Assembly (NCBI RefSeq): GCF_022829465.1
Contig: NZ_JAKSXZ010000106.1
Span: forward strand, 1-64,000
DNA from: Methylobacterium sp. J-067
GTDB taxonomy: Bacteria; Pseudomonadota; Alphaproteobacteria; Rhizobiales; Beijerinckiaceae
DNA: 64,000 nucleotides
Direction of reading: 5' to 3'
Positions 1 to 13,667 of this stretch are shown piece by piece (within the stretch, counting starts at the first letter, position 1; every line of letters begins with the position of its first letter). Both the position numbers and the translations under genes were made by a program. The notes under the pieces were generated by a model. That model was not told the origin of the DNA, did not search any database, and was given only the letters and a program-made list of their open reading frames with translations.

Positions 1-110
1 GAGCGGCGTGCCCAGAACCCGATCCCATCTCGAACTCGGCCGTTAAACACGCCAGCGCCCATGGTACTGTGCCTCAAGGCACGGGAGAGTCGGTCGCCGC
101 CAGACCCGCA
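1..110 (+). rRNA. rrf: 5S ribosomal RNA, 3' part
   Basis: The window opens inside a 5S rRNA. The conserved internal stretch ACCCGATCCCATCTCGAACT is present, followed by the typical helix region around the GCCCATGGTACTGTG block and a closing segment near CGCCAGACC. The first 15 to 25 bases lie upstream of the window, so the gene is partial. The exact 3' end is estimated. It is followed 45 bp later by an initiator tRNA, the usual alphaproteobacterial rRNA operon tail. Confidence 0.93.
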
Positions 111-154
111 CAACGCAAAGACAACACACCATTCCCTCTCACGACACCGCTTGG

Positions 155-231
<77 letters not shown>

Positions 232-242
232 AACACACGAAC

Positions 243-275
243 AACCCGCCCGTTGAAAGACGCGGCGGGTTTTTC
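243..275 (+). terminator. intrinsic terminator of the rRNA operon
   Basis: An 8-bp stem AACCCGCC (243-250) pairs with GGCGGGTT (264-271) across a 13-nt loop and is followed by a T run. It lies 12 bp after the tRNA-fMet, so it most likely ends the rrn transcript. Bases 276-545 after it hold no convincing gene. Confidence 0.9.
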
Positions 276-545
276 ATGTTCGCTGTCCGCCCGGCAATCT
301 CCTAATGATTAGCGAGTGATCCTTCCGCCGTACAACTTATAGATTTACTTGTGAATACTTCTACCATTAGTCGAATATTGCACTGATTGCAATATAGGTG
401 TTCCATGGGCCTCGGTTTTCCGCTATCTCGAAGTCTGGGCAGGTCGATGCGCTGCCGGAATGCTCTGAGAGGTGGCCTTGATGGCCATGGCGTCCCCGAA
501 GCCAGCTGAAATTCTACTTTTATCCGCTCGCCGCCGGGTGTGGCG

Positions 546-1487
546 ATGAACGGCGTTCCCATTCTAGTCACCGGTGGGGCCGGCTTTCTCGGTTCGCATC
601 TTTGTGATCGCCTTCTGGCGATGGGTCAGGAAGTCCTCTGCGTCGATAACTACTTCACCGGCCGCAAACGGAACATCGAACATCTGCGGCAACATCCTCG
701 CTTTGAGGAAATGCGCCACGACATTACCTTTTCACTCTATATCGAGGTGTGGCAGATCTACAATCTGGCCTGTCCCGCCTCTCCGATCCACTATCAGCAC
801 GATCCGGTTCAGACCACGAAGACCTGCGTGGTGGGTGCCACCAACATGCTGGGCCTCGCGAAGCGGCTGAAGGCCCGCATCCTCCAAGCCTCGACCTCCG
901 AGGTCTATGGCGATCCCATCGTCCATCCCCAGGCCGAGGATTATTGGGGGCACGTCAATCCCATCGGGATCCGCGCCTGTTACGACGAGGGGAAGCGCTG
1001 CGCCGAAACCCTCTTCTCGGACTATCGCCGTCAGTATCGCCTCGACACCAAGGTCGTGCGGATCTTCAACACCTATGGGCCGCGCATGCGGCCCGATGAC
1101 GGACGGGTGGTCAGCAACTTCATCCTGCAGGCCCTGCGCGGCGAGCCGATCACGATCTATGGCAACGGCACGCAGACCCGCAGCTTCTGCTACGTCGACG
1201 ATCTGGTCGAAGCGATGATCCGGGTGATGGATCAGCCGCCGGACTTCGGCGGGCCGATCAACCTTGGCAATCCCTGCGAGTTCACCATCCTCGAGCTTGC
1301 CGAGTGCGTGCTCCGGCTGACCGGCTCCCGGAGCCGGATCATCCACCACCCCCTCCCCTCTGACGATCCCAGACAGCGCCGACCGGATATCGGACTCGCT
1401 CGGGAACGCCTGGGCTGGGAGCCGAAGGTGTCCCTGGAGGATGGGCTGCAAGAAACCATCCGGTATTTCCGAAGCTTGGCAGCCTGA
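546..1487 (+). CDS. UDP-glucuronate decarboxylase-like (UDP-xylose synthase) SDR protein
   Basis: Extended short-chain dehydrogenase/reductase of 313 residues. The N-terminal Rossmann motif GGAGFLGSH is present. The catalytic Ser region STSEVYG lies near residue 115 and the YxxxK pair is at Y146 and K150 (YDEGK). The pattern [10 protein letters not shown] plus GRVVSNF matches UDP-xylose synthases, which oxidise and decarboxylate UDP-glucuronate to UDP-xylose. The ATG at 546 was chosen because it leaves the normal short N-terminus; a GTG at 540 is also in frame. It sits directly after the rRNA operon and 58 bp before a glycosyltransferase gene, suggesting a two-gene surface polysaccharide unit. 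dTDP-glucose dehydratase-type activity cannot be excluded from sequence alone. Confidence 0.87.
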   Translation: MNGVPILVTGGAGFLGSHLCDRLLAMGQEVLCVDNYFTGRKRNIEHLRQHPRFEEMRHDITFSLYIEVWQIYNLACPASPIHYQHDPVQTTKTCVVGATNMLGLAKRLKARILQASTSEVYGDPIVHPQAEDYWGHVNPIGIRACYDEGKRCAETLFSDYRRQYRLDTKVVRIFNTYGPRMRPDDGRVVSNFILQALRGEPITIYGNGTQTRSFCYVDDLVEAMIRVMDQPPDFGGPINLGNPCEFTILELAECVLRLTGSRSRIIHHPLPSDDPRQRRPDIGLARERLGWEPKVSLEDGLQETIRYFRSLAA

Positions 1488-1545
1488 CGCTTGACTGCTG
1501 AATGACGACGGACAGGCACACGGATGTTACGCAGTTCCTGCCCGG

Positions 1546-2403
1546 GTGCAGGGGGACTTCGATGTCGCAGAAGAAAATCGAAACATCGTGAAAGTCGATC
1601 AAGCCCATTACGAAAGCTTTGCTGAAATGCCAGTCACCGCATCGGAAAATACTCAGCAAACTGCGCCACGGATATTTGTTATCACGCCGTATTACCTCGA
1701 ATCCCTCGACGTGCTGCGGCGGTGTCATGAGAGTGTGTTGGCGCAGCAGGCTGAAGCGCGCATAACGCATGTCATGATCGCGGACGGGCATCCTCGGGAG
1801 GAGATCGACGGCTGGGATGTCCTGCACATCAGGCTCCCCAAGGCGCATGCCGACAACGGCAACACGCCGCGTGGGGTGGGCTGTGTCGTGGCAGAGACCA
1901 ACGGCGCCGAATTCATCGCCTTCCTGGACGCGGACAATTGGTACTATCCCGACCATCTCGCGAGCATGCTCGACGCCATGAGGGAGACCGGGGCAAGCGT
2001 CGCCTGCTGCTGGCGGGACTATTACGATCCCAAGGGAACGAAGATCGATGTGGTTGAGGCCGACGAGATGGCCCTGGGCCATGTCGATACGAGCTGTATC
2101 ATGCTTTCCAGCGCGGCTTTCGACGTGAACCAGTTATGGTCCACGATGCCGAAGATTTTGACACCCTGGTGCGACCGGGTCGTTATGACCGGCATCCGCC
2201 ATCGGCGGCACATGCAGTGCTATACGCGGAAGAGGACCGTCGCGTTCACAACGATCTACTCACAGCACTTCGAGGATTTGAATTTGCCGCTCCCGCCCAA
2301 CGCCAAACGGACGCCGGACGAGGCGATGCTTGCTTACCTGCAATCGATTGAGGGCGTGCAGCAGACCGTGCGCCGGATGGGCTTCTGGCCCCTCGCCATC
2401 TGA
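1546..2403 (+). CDS. family 2 (GT-A) glycosyltransferase
   Basis: 285 residues from a GTG start; an ATG at 1626 would be an alternative. After about 40 unconserved residues comes a GT-A fold: FVITPYY strand, the arginine-rich RRCHESVLAQQ helix typical of GT2 enzymes, and the metal-binding DAD motif near residues 128-130 (AFLDADNWYYP). The second half (HVDTSCIMLSSAAF) also matches GT2 proteins. It probably transfers a sugar from a nucleotide-sugar donor to a surface glycan; the acceptor is unknown. The gene and its upstream spacer have visibly lower GC than neighbouring genes, consistent with accessory origin. It converges on metH. Confidence 0.8.
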   Translation: MQGDFDVAEENRNIVKVDQAHYESFAEMPVTASENTQQTAPRIFVITPYYLESLDVLRRCHESVLAQQAEARITHVMIADGHPREEIDGWDVLHIRLPKAHADNGNTPRGVGCVVAETNGAEFIAFLDADNWYYPDHLASMLDAMRETGASVACCWRDYYDPKGTKIDVVEADEMALGHVDTSCIMLSSAAFDVNQLWSTMPKILTPWCDRVVMTGIRHRRHMQCYTRKRTVAFTTIYSQHFEDLNLPLPPNAKRTPDEAMLAYLQSIEGVQQTVRRMGFWPLAI

Positions 2404-2412
2404 TCCGGACGC

Positions 2413-2455
2413 GCCGGGGCTCTGCCCCGGCACCCCGCCAAAGGGCTGGCCCTTT
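2413..2455. repeat. double-hairpin palindromic repeat between convergent genes
   Basis: Two perfect stem-loops in tandem. GCCGGGGC (2413-2420) pairs with GCCCCGGC (2424-2431), and AAAGGG (2440-2445) pairs with CCCTTT (2450-2455). The element fills the 60-bp gap between the convergent glycosyltransferase and metH genes. It looks like an intergenic repeat that can act as a bidirectional transcription stop; the repeat status needs a genome-wide count. Confidence 0.6.
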
Positions 2456-2463
2456 GGGATCCC

Positions 2464-6216
<3,753 letters not shown>

Positions 6217-6235
6217 CGTCAGTCCTTGCAGACTA

Positions 6236-6349
6236 CCTCATCCTGAGGTGCCGAAGCGGAGCGAAGGCCTCGAAGGAGGCCTCCAGTAAGCTGTGCGATC
6301 CCTGGAGCCCTCCTTCGAGGCCCGCTGACGCGGGCGCCTCAGGATGAGG
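6236..6349. repeat. 114-bp inverted-repeat element between metF and metH
   Basis: The outer arms CCTCATCCTGAGG (6236-6248) and CCTCAGGATGAGG (6337-6349) are near-perfect inverted copies. Inner arms containing CCTCGAAGGAGG and CCTCCTTCGAGG are also complementary, so the segment folds into one long imperfect hairpin. This is an intergenic palindromic repeat of the type common in Hyphomicrobiales. It lies inside the metF-metH intercistronic gap and would be transcribed if the two are cotranscribed. Confidence 0.75.
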
Positions 6350-6370
6350 GCTCGGGTGGGAGGCGCCGTG

Positions 6371-7285
6371 TCACGCGGCCTTCGCGGCGGCGATCTTCGG
6401 GGCCTGATTGCGCAGGCCGAGGAGATGGCAGATCGCGTAGACGAGGTCCGAGCGGTTCATCGAGTAGAAGTGGAAATCGTTGATGCCCTCGTCCACGAGG
6501 TCGAGCACCTGCTCGGCGGCCACGGCGGCGGCCACGAGGCGGCGGGTCTCGACGTCGTCGTCCAGGCCCTCGAATCGGGCGGCGAGCCAGTAGGGTACCG
6601 AGGCGCCGGTGCGGCGGGCGAAGTTCGCCGCCTGCTTGAAGTTCTGCACCGGCAGAATGCCTGGCAGGATCGGGATGGTGATCCCGGCCGCCCGCACCTT
6701 CTCGAGGTAGCGCAGGAAGACGTCGTTATCGAAGAAGAACTGCGTGATCGCCTGATCCGCGCCAGCATCGACCTTGGCCTTCAGGGCGTCGATGTCGGCT
6801 TCCAGGGTCGCGGCCTCGGGATGCTTTTCGGGATAGGCCGAGACCGACACCTTGAAGTCGCCGATCCGCTTGATGCCGGCCACCAGTTCGGCGGTGGAGG
6901 CGTAGCCGCCGGGATGCGGGCGGAAGGCGTGGCCGACGCCCTCGGCCGGGTCGCCGCGCAGGGCCACGATGTGGCGCACGCCGGCATCCCAGTAGGACTG
7001 GACCACCGCGTCGATCTCCTCGCGGGTGGCGTCCACGCAGGTCAGGTGGGCGGCGGGCTTGAGGGTGGTCTCGCGCACCATCCGGGCGACGGTGTTGTGC
7101 GTGCGCTCACGGGTGGAGCCGCCCGCGCCGTAGGTCACGGACACGAATTTCGGCTGCAGCGGCGCAAGGCGCTCGATGGAGCTCCACAGAACCTTCTCCA
7201 TCTCCTCGCTCTTGGGCGGGAAGAACTCGATGGAAACGCGGATGGGGTGGTAGCCGTCGCGGCTGGCGCGTGTGGTCCGGGCCAT
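6371..7285 (-). CDS. metF: 5,10-methylenetetrahydrofolate reductase MetF
   Basis: 304 residues, the usual length of bacterial MetF. It is an FAD enzyme reducing methylenetetrahydrofolate to 5-methyltetrahydrofolate, the substrate of MetH. Visible family motifs include SIEFFPPK near the N-terminus, SVTYGAGGSTRERT, HLTCVD, and the ALRGDP segment. ITQFFFDNDVFLRYL follows in the second half. It lies 61 bp downstream of the ArsR-methyltransferase regulator gene and upstream of metH on the same strand. Together they form a methyl-cycle unit. Confidence 0.97.
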   Translation of the reverse strand: MARTTRASRDGYHPIRVSIEFFPPKSEEMEKVLWSSIERLAPLQPKFVSVTYGAGGSTRERTHNTVARMVRETTLKPAAHLTCVDATREEIDAVVQSYWDAGVRHIVALRGDPAEGVGHAFRPHPGGYASTAELVAGIKRIGDFKVSVSAYPEKHPEAATLEADIDALKAKVDAGADQAITQFFFDNDVFLRYLEKVRAAGITIPILPGILPVQNFKQAANFARRTGASVPYWLAARFEGLDDDVETRRLVAAAVAAEQVLDLVDEGINDFHFYSMNRSDLVYAICHLLGLRNQAPKIAAAKAA

Positions 7286-7346
7286 GATGTTCGTTGCTCC
7301 TCGTCCTCAAGATCCGACGGTTCGGACGGCATTCCTCGGTGAAATC

Positions 7347-8366
7347 TCAGGCGACAGCGCGGTCTTCGCCCCAGGTCGCGTTCGTGTCCCGCCCCTGCCC
7401 TTCCCCCTCGGCGAGCCACAGCGTGACCGTGAGCTGGCCGGAGGCCGCGGGCGCGAGGTCGCGCGCGGTGACGGCGGGCAGACCAGCCTCGGCGAGCCAG
7501 CCGGCGATCTGCTCCGTGGAGAAGCCGAGCCGGCGGTGCGCCTGGGCGGTGCGCAGGAATTCGAGATCGTGCGGGGCGAAATCGACCACCAGCAGGCGTC
7601 CTCCCGGCGCGACGAGGCGCGCGGCGGCTTTCAGCGCGCGGGCCGGGTCGTCGAGGTAGTGGAGCACCTGATGCACGATCACAAGATCGAACCCCGCCTT
7701 CGCGAAGGGCGGGGCGTGGATGTCGCCCTGGCGCAGTTCCACCCGTGCGAGGCCCTGGCGCTCGAAGTTGGCGCGGGCGACGGAGAGCATGGCGTGGTTC
7801 GAATCAAGCCCGACCGCCCTCCCCGCCAGCGGCGCGAGGAGCCCGAGCATCCGGCCGGTGCCGGTGCCGAGATCGAGCAGGCTGCCGATGGGGCGCGGCC
7901 CGAGGGCTTCCAGCACGGCAGCCTCGACGATGGCCTCCGGCACGTGGAGCGAGCGCAGCTCGTCCCATTTCGGCGCCAGCCGGGCGAAGAAGCTTTGCGC
8001 CGCCTCGGCCCGCTGCGTCCGCACCGCATCGAGCCGTGCGCGGTCCTCGGAGAGCGGCGGCGCGGCGCGGTCGAGCCCGGCGACCAGCGGGTCGGCGAGG
8101 TCGGCGCGGTTCTCCGCGAGGCGGAAGAAGGCCCAGGCGCCCTCGCGATGCCGCTCCACCAACCCCGCTTCCACGAGAAGCTTGAGGTGGCGCGAGATGC
8201 GCGGCTGCGACTGGCCGAGGATGTCGGTGAGGTCCGAGACCGACAATTCTCCCTCCGCCAGCAGGGCGAGGATGCGCAGGCGCGTCTCCTCCGCCGCGGC
8301 GCGCAGGACGGCCAAGGCTTGGGAAAAGGGGACCGACCCCGCCTCTCTCTGGCGATCACTAGACAT
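7347..8366 (-). CDS. ArsR-family regulator fused to a SAM-dependent methyltransferase domain (SahR-type)
   Basis: 339 residues. The N-terminal winged helix-turn-helix (about 15-95) has the ArsR pattern RLRILALLAEGELSVSDL and QSQPRISRHLKLL. The C-terminal class I methyltransferase domain shows motif I LLDLGTGTGRML near residue 164, VGLDSN, and VIVHQVLHYL. This architecture and the position upstream of metF-metH match SahR, a described proteobacterial repressor that senses S-adenosylhomocysteine and controls the methionine cycle. The assignment is by architecture and context. The start at 8366 falls inside a perfect palindrome (8363-8382), so the mRNA start must be close and autoregulation is likely. 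No methyltransferase activity should be assumed. Confidence 0.85.
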   Translation of the reverse strand: MSSDRQREAGSVPFSQALAVLRAAAEETRLRILALLAEGELSVSDLTDILGQSQPRISRHLKLLVEAGLVERHREGAWAFFRLAENRADLADPLVAGLDRAAPPLSEDRARLDAVRTQRAEAAQSFFARLAPKWDELRSLHVPEAIVEAAVLEALGPRPIGSLLDLGTGTGRMLGLLAPLAGRAVGLDSNHAMLSVARANFERQGLARVELRQGDIHAPPFAKAGFDLVIVHQVLHYLDDPARALKAAARLVAPGGRLLVVDFAPHDLEFLRTAQAHRRLGFSTEQIAGWLAEAGLPAVTARDLAPAASGQLTVTLWLAEGEGQGRDTNATWGEDRAVA

Positions 8367-8382
8367 AAAGATATCTTTATGT
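8363..8382. promoter_or_regulatory. perfect 20-bp palindrome, probable operator of the met regulator
   Basis: ACATAAAGATATCTTTATGT is identical to its reverse complement and is AT-rich in a roughly 70% GC setting. It covers the start codon of the ArsR-methyltransferase gene (ATG at 8366-8364, minus strand). ArsR proteins bind such palindromes as dimers. It most likely controls the regulator-metF-metH unit; no second copy was noticed in the window. Confidence 0.7.
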
Positions 8383-8488
8383 GCGTTCGCGGCTGGGCGC
8401 AAGGGCAAATCGGCGTGTGCGGCACGGCTGGAACCTGCGGCGCGGGCGTGCTCTTCTGACCGCATATAGTTCTGGCGAGGGCGGCTTC

Positions 8489-9013
8489 GTGTTCGGCATC
8501 CTGCGCACCCTGGGCTTGGCCCTCGGCCTTCTCGGCGGCGCCATCGCGGCGCAGGCCCCTGAATTCGCGCAGCAATACGCACAGCGCCTCGGCGGCGCGG
8601 TGGATGAGTTGCGCCGGGAGATCGCGACCCTCGAATCGGATGCGCAGGCCAACGGCACCACCCGCGACGGCGCGGTGGAGCGCCTGCGCAGCAACCCGGA
8701 CGGTCTGGTCGCCCGGCGCGGCGAGGCGGCCCAGGCCGACATCGCCCGGCTCGCCCGCCTCTCGGCGCAGCAGCAGGCCCTGACCGAGGCGACGAGCCCC
8801 CTCGGGCGGACGGTCGCCGTGATCCGCGATCCCGACACCGGCATCGCCCGGGCGACCCTGCGGGACTACCAGCCCGCCGTGCCGACGACGGCCGATGGGC
8901 TGACCGCCGGGCTGGTCGGTTTCCTGGCCGCCTGGGGCGGCTGGCGCGTTCTCTCCGATATCGGCCGGCGGGCCACGAGACGCCGGTCGCGGCAGCCGGC
9001 GACGGTCGCCTGA
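8489..9013 (+). CDS. DUF2937-type membrane-anchored protein
   Basis: 174 residues starting at GTG 8489, preceded by a GCGAGGG ribosome-binding stretch. The layout is an N-terminal hydrophobic segment (RTLGLALGLLGGAIAA), a long helical periplasmic middle with alternating Ala/Arg/Glu (about residues 25-125), and a second membrane segment near LTAGLVGFLAAWGGWRVL. This two-anchor plan matches the DUF2937 family, of unknown function. It is divergent from the met regulator and 102 bp upstream of an O-antigen-ligase-like gene. Nothing in the sequence points to an enzyme. Confidence 0.65.
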   Translation: MFGILRTLGLALGLLGGAIAAQAPEFAQQYAQRLGGAVDELRREIATLESDAQANGTTRDGAVERLRSNPDGLVARRGEAAQADIARLARLSAQQQALTEATSPLGRTVAVIRDPDTGIARATLRDYQPAVPTTADGLTAGLVGFLAAWGGWRVLSDIGRRATRRRSRQPATVA

Positions 9014-9115
9014 GTGAAGAGCAGTGGCGGGGTGTTGCCGGGCGTCTACAGCCCTGTGCCCGCCGCTTGCTTATCGAGCCTGGATCCGCTCGCTCCGGAT
9101 CGGATGGGGCGTACC

Positions 9116-10366
9116 ATGCCACGCGCGTCGACACAGACGATCGACCCCGCCCTCGACGCCGCCGCCCTGTTGCGGCGCGTCGGGTTCTTCGGGCTGTTCG
9201 TGGTCCTTCCCGTCCTGGCCCAGGTCGCCCGGCGCGCGGCGGTGATCCTCGCGCCCATCGCCGTCGTGCTGCTCCTCATCGCCAGCGGCATCGACCGGCG
9301 GCAGCGGCCCACCCTGCCCGCCATCCGGCGGCTGCTGACGGCGCCCGCCTTTCTGGCCGGCAGCCTCGTCGTCCTGTGGTCGGCCCTGTCGCTGGCCTGG
9401 ACGCCCTTCCTCGGCCCGGCGGGGGAACGGCTCGCCAACCTCGTGGCGACCATCGGCCTCGGCCTTGCCGCCTACCTCGCCCTGCCCGACCGGATGCGCT
9501 CAGCGAACCTCTATCTCCTGCCGCTCGGCGTGACGGCGGGGGCCATCGTGGCCATCGCCCTTGGCATCTCGGGGGCGCGGATGGCGCCGGGCATGGAGGA
9601 TGACGGCGCCCTCGACCGGGGCCTGATCCTGCTGATCCTCCTCGTCTGGCCCGCCCTGGCGTGGCTGCGCTCCCGCCGCCGGGACCGGGAGGCGCTGGTG
9701 GTCGCCCTGCTCGTGGCCGTGGCCCTGACCGTCCAGCCGGATGCGACGCAGATCGCGGCACTCGCCATCGGCGCCCTCGCCTACGCGCTCACCAGCCTTC
9801 GCCTGAAGGCGGGCGTGGCCGCCACCGCTCTGACGGCGGCGATCCTGCTCGCCGCCGCGCCGATCCTGCCCTTCCTCGCACGCCCCATCGCCTCGGCCGT
9901 GCTCGGGCCGGTGAGCCCGGCGGCGTTGTCGCTCAAGAGCTGGCAGAAGGTGGTGACCACCGAGCCGGTGCGCCTCGTGACCGGGCACGGGCTGGAGACC
10001 GCCCTGCGCGGGCGGGTCGTCGGGCTCGTGCCGGCCAATGCGCCGACCACGGCCCTGTTCGAATTCTGGTACGAGCTCGGCATCGTCGGGGCCCTCGCCG
10101 CCGCTTTCGCCCTCTACGCTTCGATCCGCAGGGCGGGCCGGGACGCCCCCGCCCTCGTGCCCGGCGCCATGGCCTGCTTCGCCAGCGCCTTCGCGGTGGC
10201 CTGTCTTGGCGTCGGCCTCACCACGGTGTGGTGGCTCGCGACGCTCGCCATCGCGGTGATGGTGTTCGTGACGGTGGAGCGCGGTCAGTTCCGCACCAGC
10301 CGCCCCAAGGTGGCCCGCCTGCGCCGGCTCCGGGATGACGGCCCCGCCGGAGCGGGCGCCGCCTGA
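9116..10366 (+). CDS. O-antigen ligase-like polytopic membrane protein
   Basis: 416 residues from the ATG at 9116 (another ATG at 9104). About ten to eleven hydrophobic segments span residues 20 to 400. A large loop late in the protein contains VRLVTGHGLETALRG and NAPTTALFEFWYELGIVGA. That short GHG plus YELGIVG pattern is typical of the Wzy/WaaL O-antigen polymerase/ligase superfamily, which joins lipid-linked glycans at the periplasmic face. The acceptor is unknown and no glycan cluster surrounds it, so the call is to superfamily level only. Confidence 0.65.
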   Translation: MPRASTQTIDPALDAAALLRRVGFFGLFVVLPVLAQVARRAAVILAPIAVVLLLIASGIDRRQRPTLPAIRRLLTAPAFLAGSLVVLWSALSLAWTPFLGPAGERLANLVATIGLGLAAYLALPDRMRSANLYLLPLGVTAGAIVAIALGISGARMAPGMEDDGALDRGLILLILLVWPALAWLRSRRRDREALVVALLVAVALTVQPDATQIAALAIGALAYALTSLRLKAGVAATALTAAILLAAAPILPFLARPIASAVLGPVSPAALSLKSWQKVVTTEPVRLVTGHGLETALRGRVVGLVPANAPTTALFEFWYELGIVGALAAAFALYASIRRAGRDAPALVPGAMACFASAFAVACLGVGLTTVWWLATLAIAVMVFVTVERGQFRTSRPKVARLRRLRDDGPAGAGAA

Positions 10367-10380
10367 CGTCTGGTATCGCG

Positions 10381-10743
10381 TCAGTCGATGACGCGGAGCG
10401 AGACCCACGAGGTCCCGCGCATGCCGAGCGCCCGCGCCGAGCCGCGGGACAGGTCGATGATCCGCCCGCGGACGAACGGGCCACGATCGTTGATCCGGAC
10501 GACGACAGCCCGGCCGGTGCGGCGGTTCTCGACCCGCACGCGGGTGCCGAAGGGCAGCGTGCGATGGGCTGCGGTCAGCCCGTTGGGATTGAAGCGCTCA
10601 CCGTTCGCCGTGCGATGTCCGCTGCCGTACCAGGATGCATTGCCGCCCTGAGCGGCGGCCGGGGACACGGCGCCGACGGCGCCAGCCAGCATTCCGAGGA
10701 CGAGAGCGATCTTACCGAAACCAACCTTCATTTGTCCGCGCAT
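10381..10743 (-). CDS. RlpA-like double-psi beta-barrel secreted protein
   Basis: 120 residues; a second ATG at 10731 would also preserve the signal peptide. The N-terminal signal peptide (about residues 6-32, ending SPAAAQ) is followed by a single RlpA domain with [26 protein letters not shown] and INDRGPF. The Asp of NDRGPF and the His of AAHR are the residues linked to glycan cleavage in RlpA lytic transglycosylases. It lacks the C-terminal SPOR domain that takes RlpA to the septum, so it is a minimal periplasmic peptidoglycan-acting protein. Convergent with the ligase-like gene, 14 bp apart. Confidence 0.85.
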   Translation of the reverse strand: MRGQMKVGFGKIALVLGMLAGAVGAVSPAAAQGGNASWYGSGHRTANGERFNPNGLTAAHRTLPFGTRVRVENRRTGRAVVVRINDRGPFVRGRIIDLSRGSARALGMRGTSWVSLRVID

Positions 10744-12354
<1,611 letters not shown>

Positions 12355-12360
12355 GCGTCC

Positions 12361-13599
12361 CTACCGCACCTTCGGCCCGCCCTTGCGCGGCGGGGCGGCG
12401 GCGACGGGACGGCGGGACAGTACCTTCGGCAGGGGCGCCCGGCGGGCCGGCGGCTCGGCGGGCGGCGGCGTCGCGAGGTCCGGCTCCGGTTCGGGCGTCG
12501 GCGCGGGCGGCAGCGCGAGCTTCTGATCGAGGGCGTGGGCCAGAACCTTCTTCATCGCCCCCGGCAGGGGCTCCTCGCCGAGTCCGGCGGGGGTGGTGAA
12601 GCGCATCCCCTCGGGCGCCGGCATGTCGGCCGCGACCCGCGCCATGAACACCGTCAGTTCCAGCGGGAAATGCGTGAAGACGTGCCGCACGAGGCCGGGC
12701 AGGCGCTTCCAGCGGGCGTCGAGGGGCGCGTCGAGGAGCGCCTGCGCGGGGTCGTAATCCGGCCGCCACTCGCTGGTCGGCGGCTCGGCCATGGCGCCGA
12801 GGAGACCGTTCGCCGGGCGCGTCCGCAGGAGGATCGCCCCGTCCCCCGCCCGCTGCACCACGAAGGCCGCGCCCCTCCGCAGGGTGCCGGCCTCCTTCTT
12901 CACCTTGCGGGGATAAGTCTCCTGCGTGCCCTCCCTGCGGGATTGGCAGGGCCGCATCCACGGGCACAGGGCGCAGGCCGGGCGCTTCGGGGTGCAGAGC
13001 GTCGCGCCGAGATCCATCACCGCCTGCGCGAAATCCCCCGGCCGCGTCTGCGGCACCAGCGTCTCGGCGAGGGTGCGCAGGACCGGGCGCGCGGCGGGCA
13101 GCGGCTGCTCGACGGCGAAGAGCCGGGAGACGACTCGCTCGACATTGCCGTCCACCGCCGCCGCCGGCCGGTCGAAGGCGATGGAAGCGATGGCGCCCGC
13201 CGTGTAGGCGCCGATGCCGGGGAGCTTGCGCAGGCCCTCCACCGTGTCGGGGAAGGTGCCGCCGGCGGCCACCACCGCGCGGGCGCAGGCGTGGAGGTTG
13301 CGCGCGCGCGAGTAGTAGCCGAGCCCCGCCCAGGCGCTCATCACCGCCTCCTCCGGCGCGGCGGCAAGGGTGGCGACATCGGGGAAGCGTTCGAGGAAGC
13401 GGGCGAAATAGGGCTTCACCGCCGTGACGGTGGTCTGCTGCAGCATGATCTCCGACAGCCAGACCCGATAGGGATCGGGCACCTCGCCGGGCAGCGCGCG
13501 CCACGGCAGCGCCCGGCGATGGCGGTCGTACCAGACCAGCAGGTCGGCCGCCTCGGGCCGGGCGTCCTGTCTTGAGTGTGACGCCGCGGGCGCTACCAT
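12361..13599 (-). CDS. mutY: A/G-specific adenine glycosylase MutY
   Basis: 412 residues. It removes adenine mispaired with 8-oxoguanine. The helix-hairpin-helix LPGIGAYTAGAIASIAF is followed by VDGNVERV, whose Asp is catalytic (near residue 147). The 4Fe-4S cluster cysteines follow as C-x6-C-x2-C-x5-C around residues 200-217. QQTTV near residue 55 is the DNA-intercalating region. A NUDIX-like C-terminal domain (FVVQRAGDGAILLRTRP onward) reads 8-oxoguanine. The last 60 residues are a Pro/Ala/Arg-rich tail longer than in E. coli MutY (350 residues). Confidence 0.96.
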   Translation of the reverse strand: MVAPAASHSRQDARPEAADLLVWYDRHRRALPWRALPGEVPDPYRVWLSEIMLQQTTVTAVKPYFARFLERFPDVATLAAAPEEAVMSAWAGLGYYSRARNLHACARAVVAAGGTFPDTVEGLRKLPGIGAYTAGAIASIAFDRPAAAVDGNVERVVSRLFAVEQPLPAARPVLRTLAETLVPQTRPGDFAQAVMDLGATLCTPKRPACALCPWMRPCQSRREGTQETYPRKVKKEAGTLRRGAAFVVQRAGDGAILLRTRPANGLLGAMAEPPTSEWRPDYDPAQALLDAPLDARWKRLPGLVRHVFTHFPLELTVFMARVAADMPAPEGMRFTTPAGLGEEPLPGAMKKVLAHALDQKLALPPAPTPEPEPDLATPPPAEPPARRAPLPKVLSRRPVAAAPPRKGGPKVR

Positions 13600-13667
13600 G
13601 CGCTGGCCTTAACCGGTTTTTCGCGCCGGCGGGAGCAGGTTTTCGGCCACCCCACACGACGCACCCG

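Noticed and set aside
302..571. 89-codon minus-strand frame after the rRNA operon
   Set aside because: It overlaps the start of the epimerase gene, has no ribosome-binding site or family features, and lies in lower-GC spacer.
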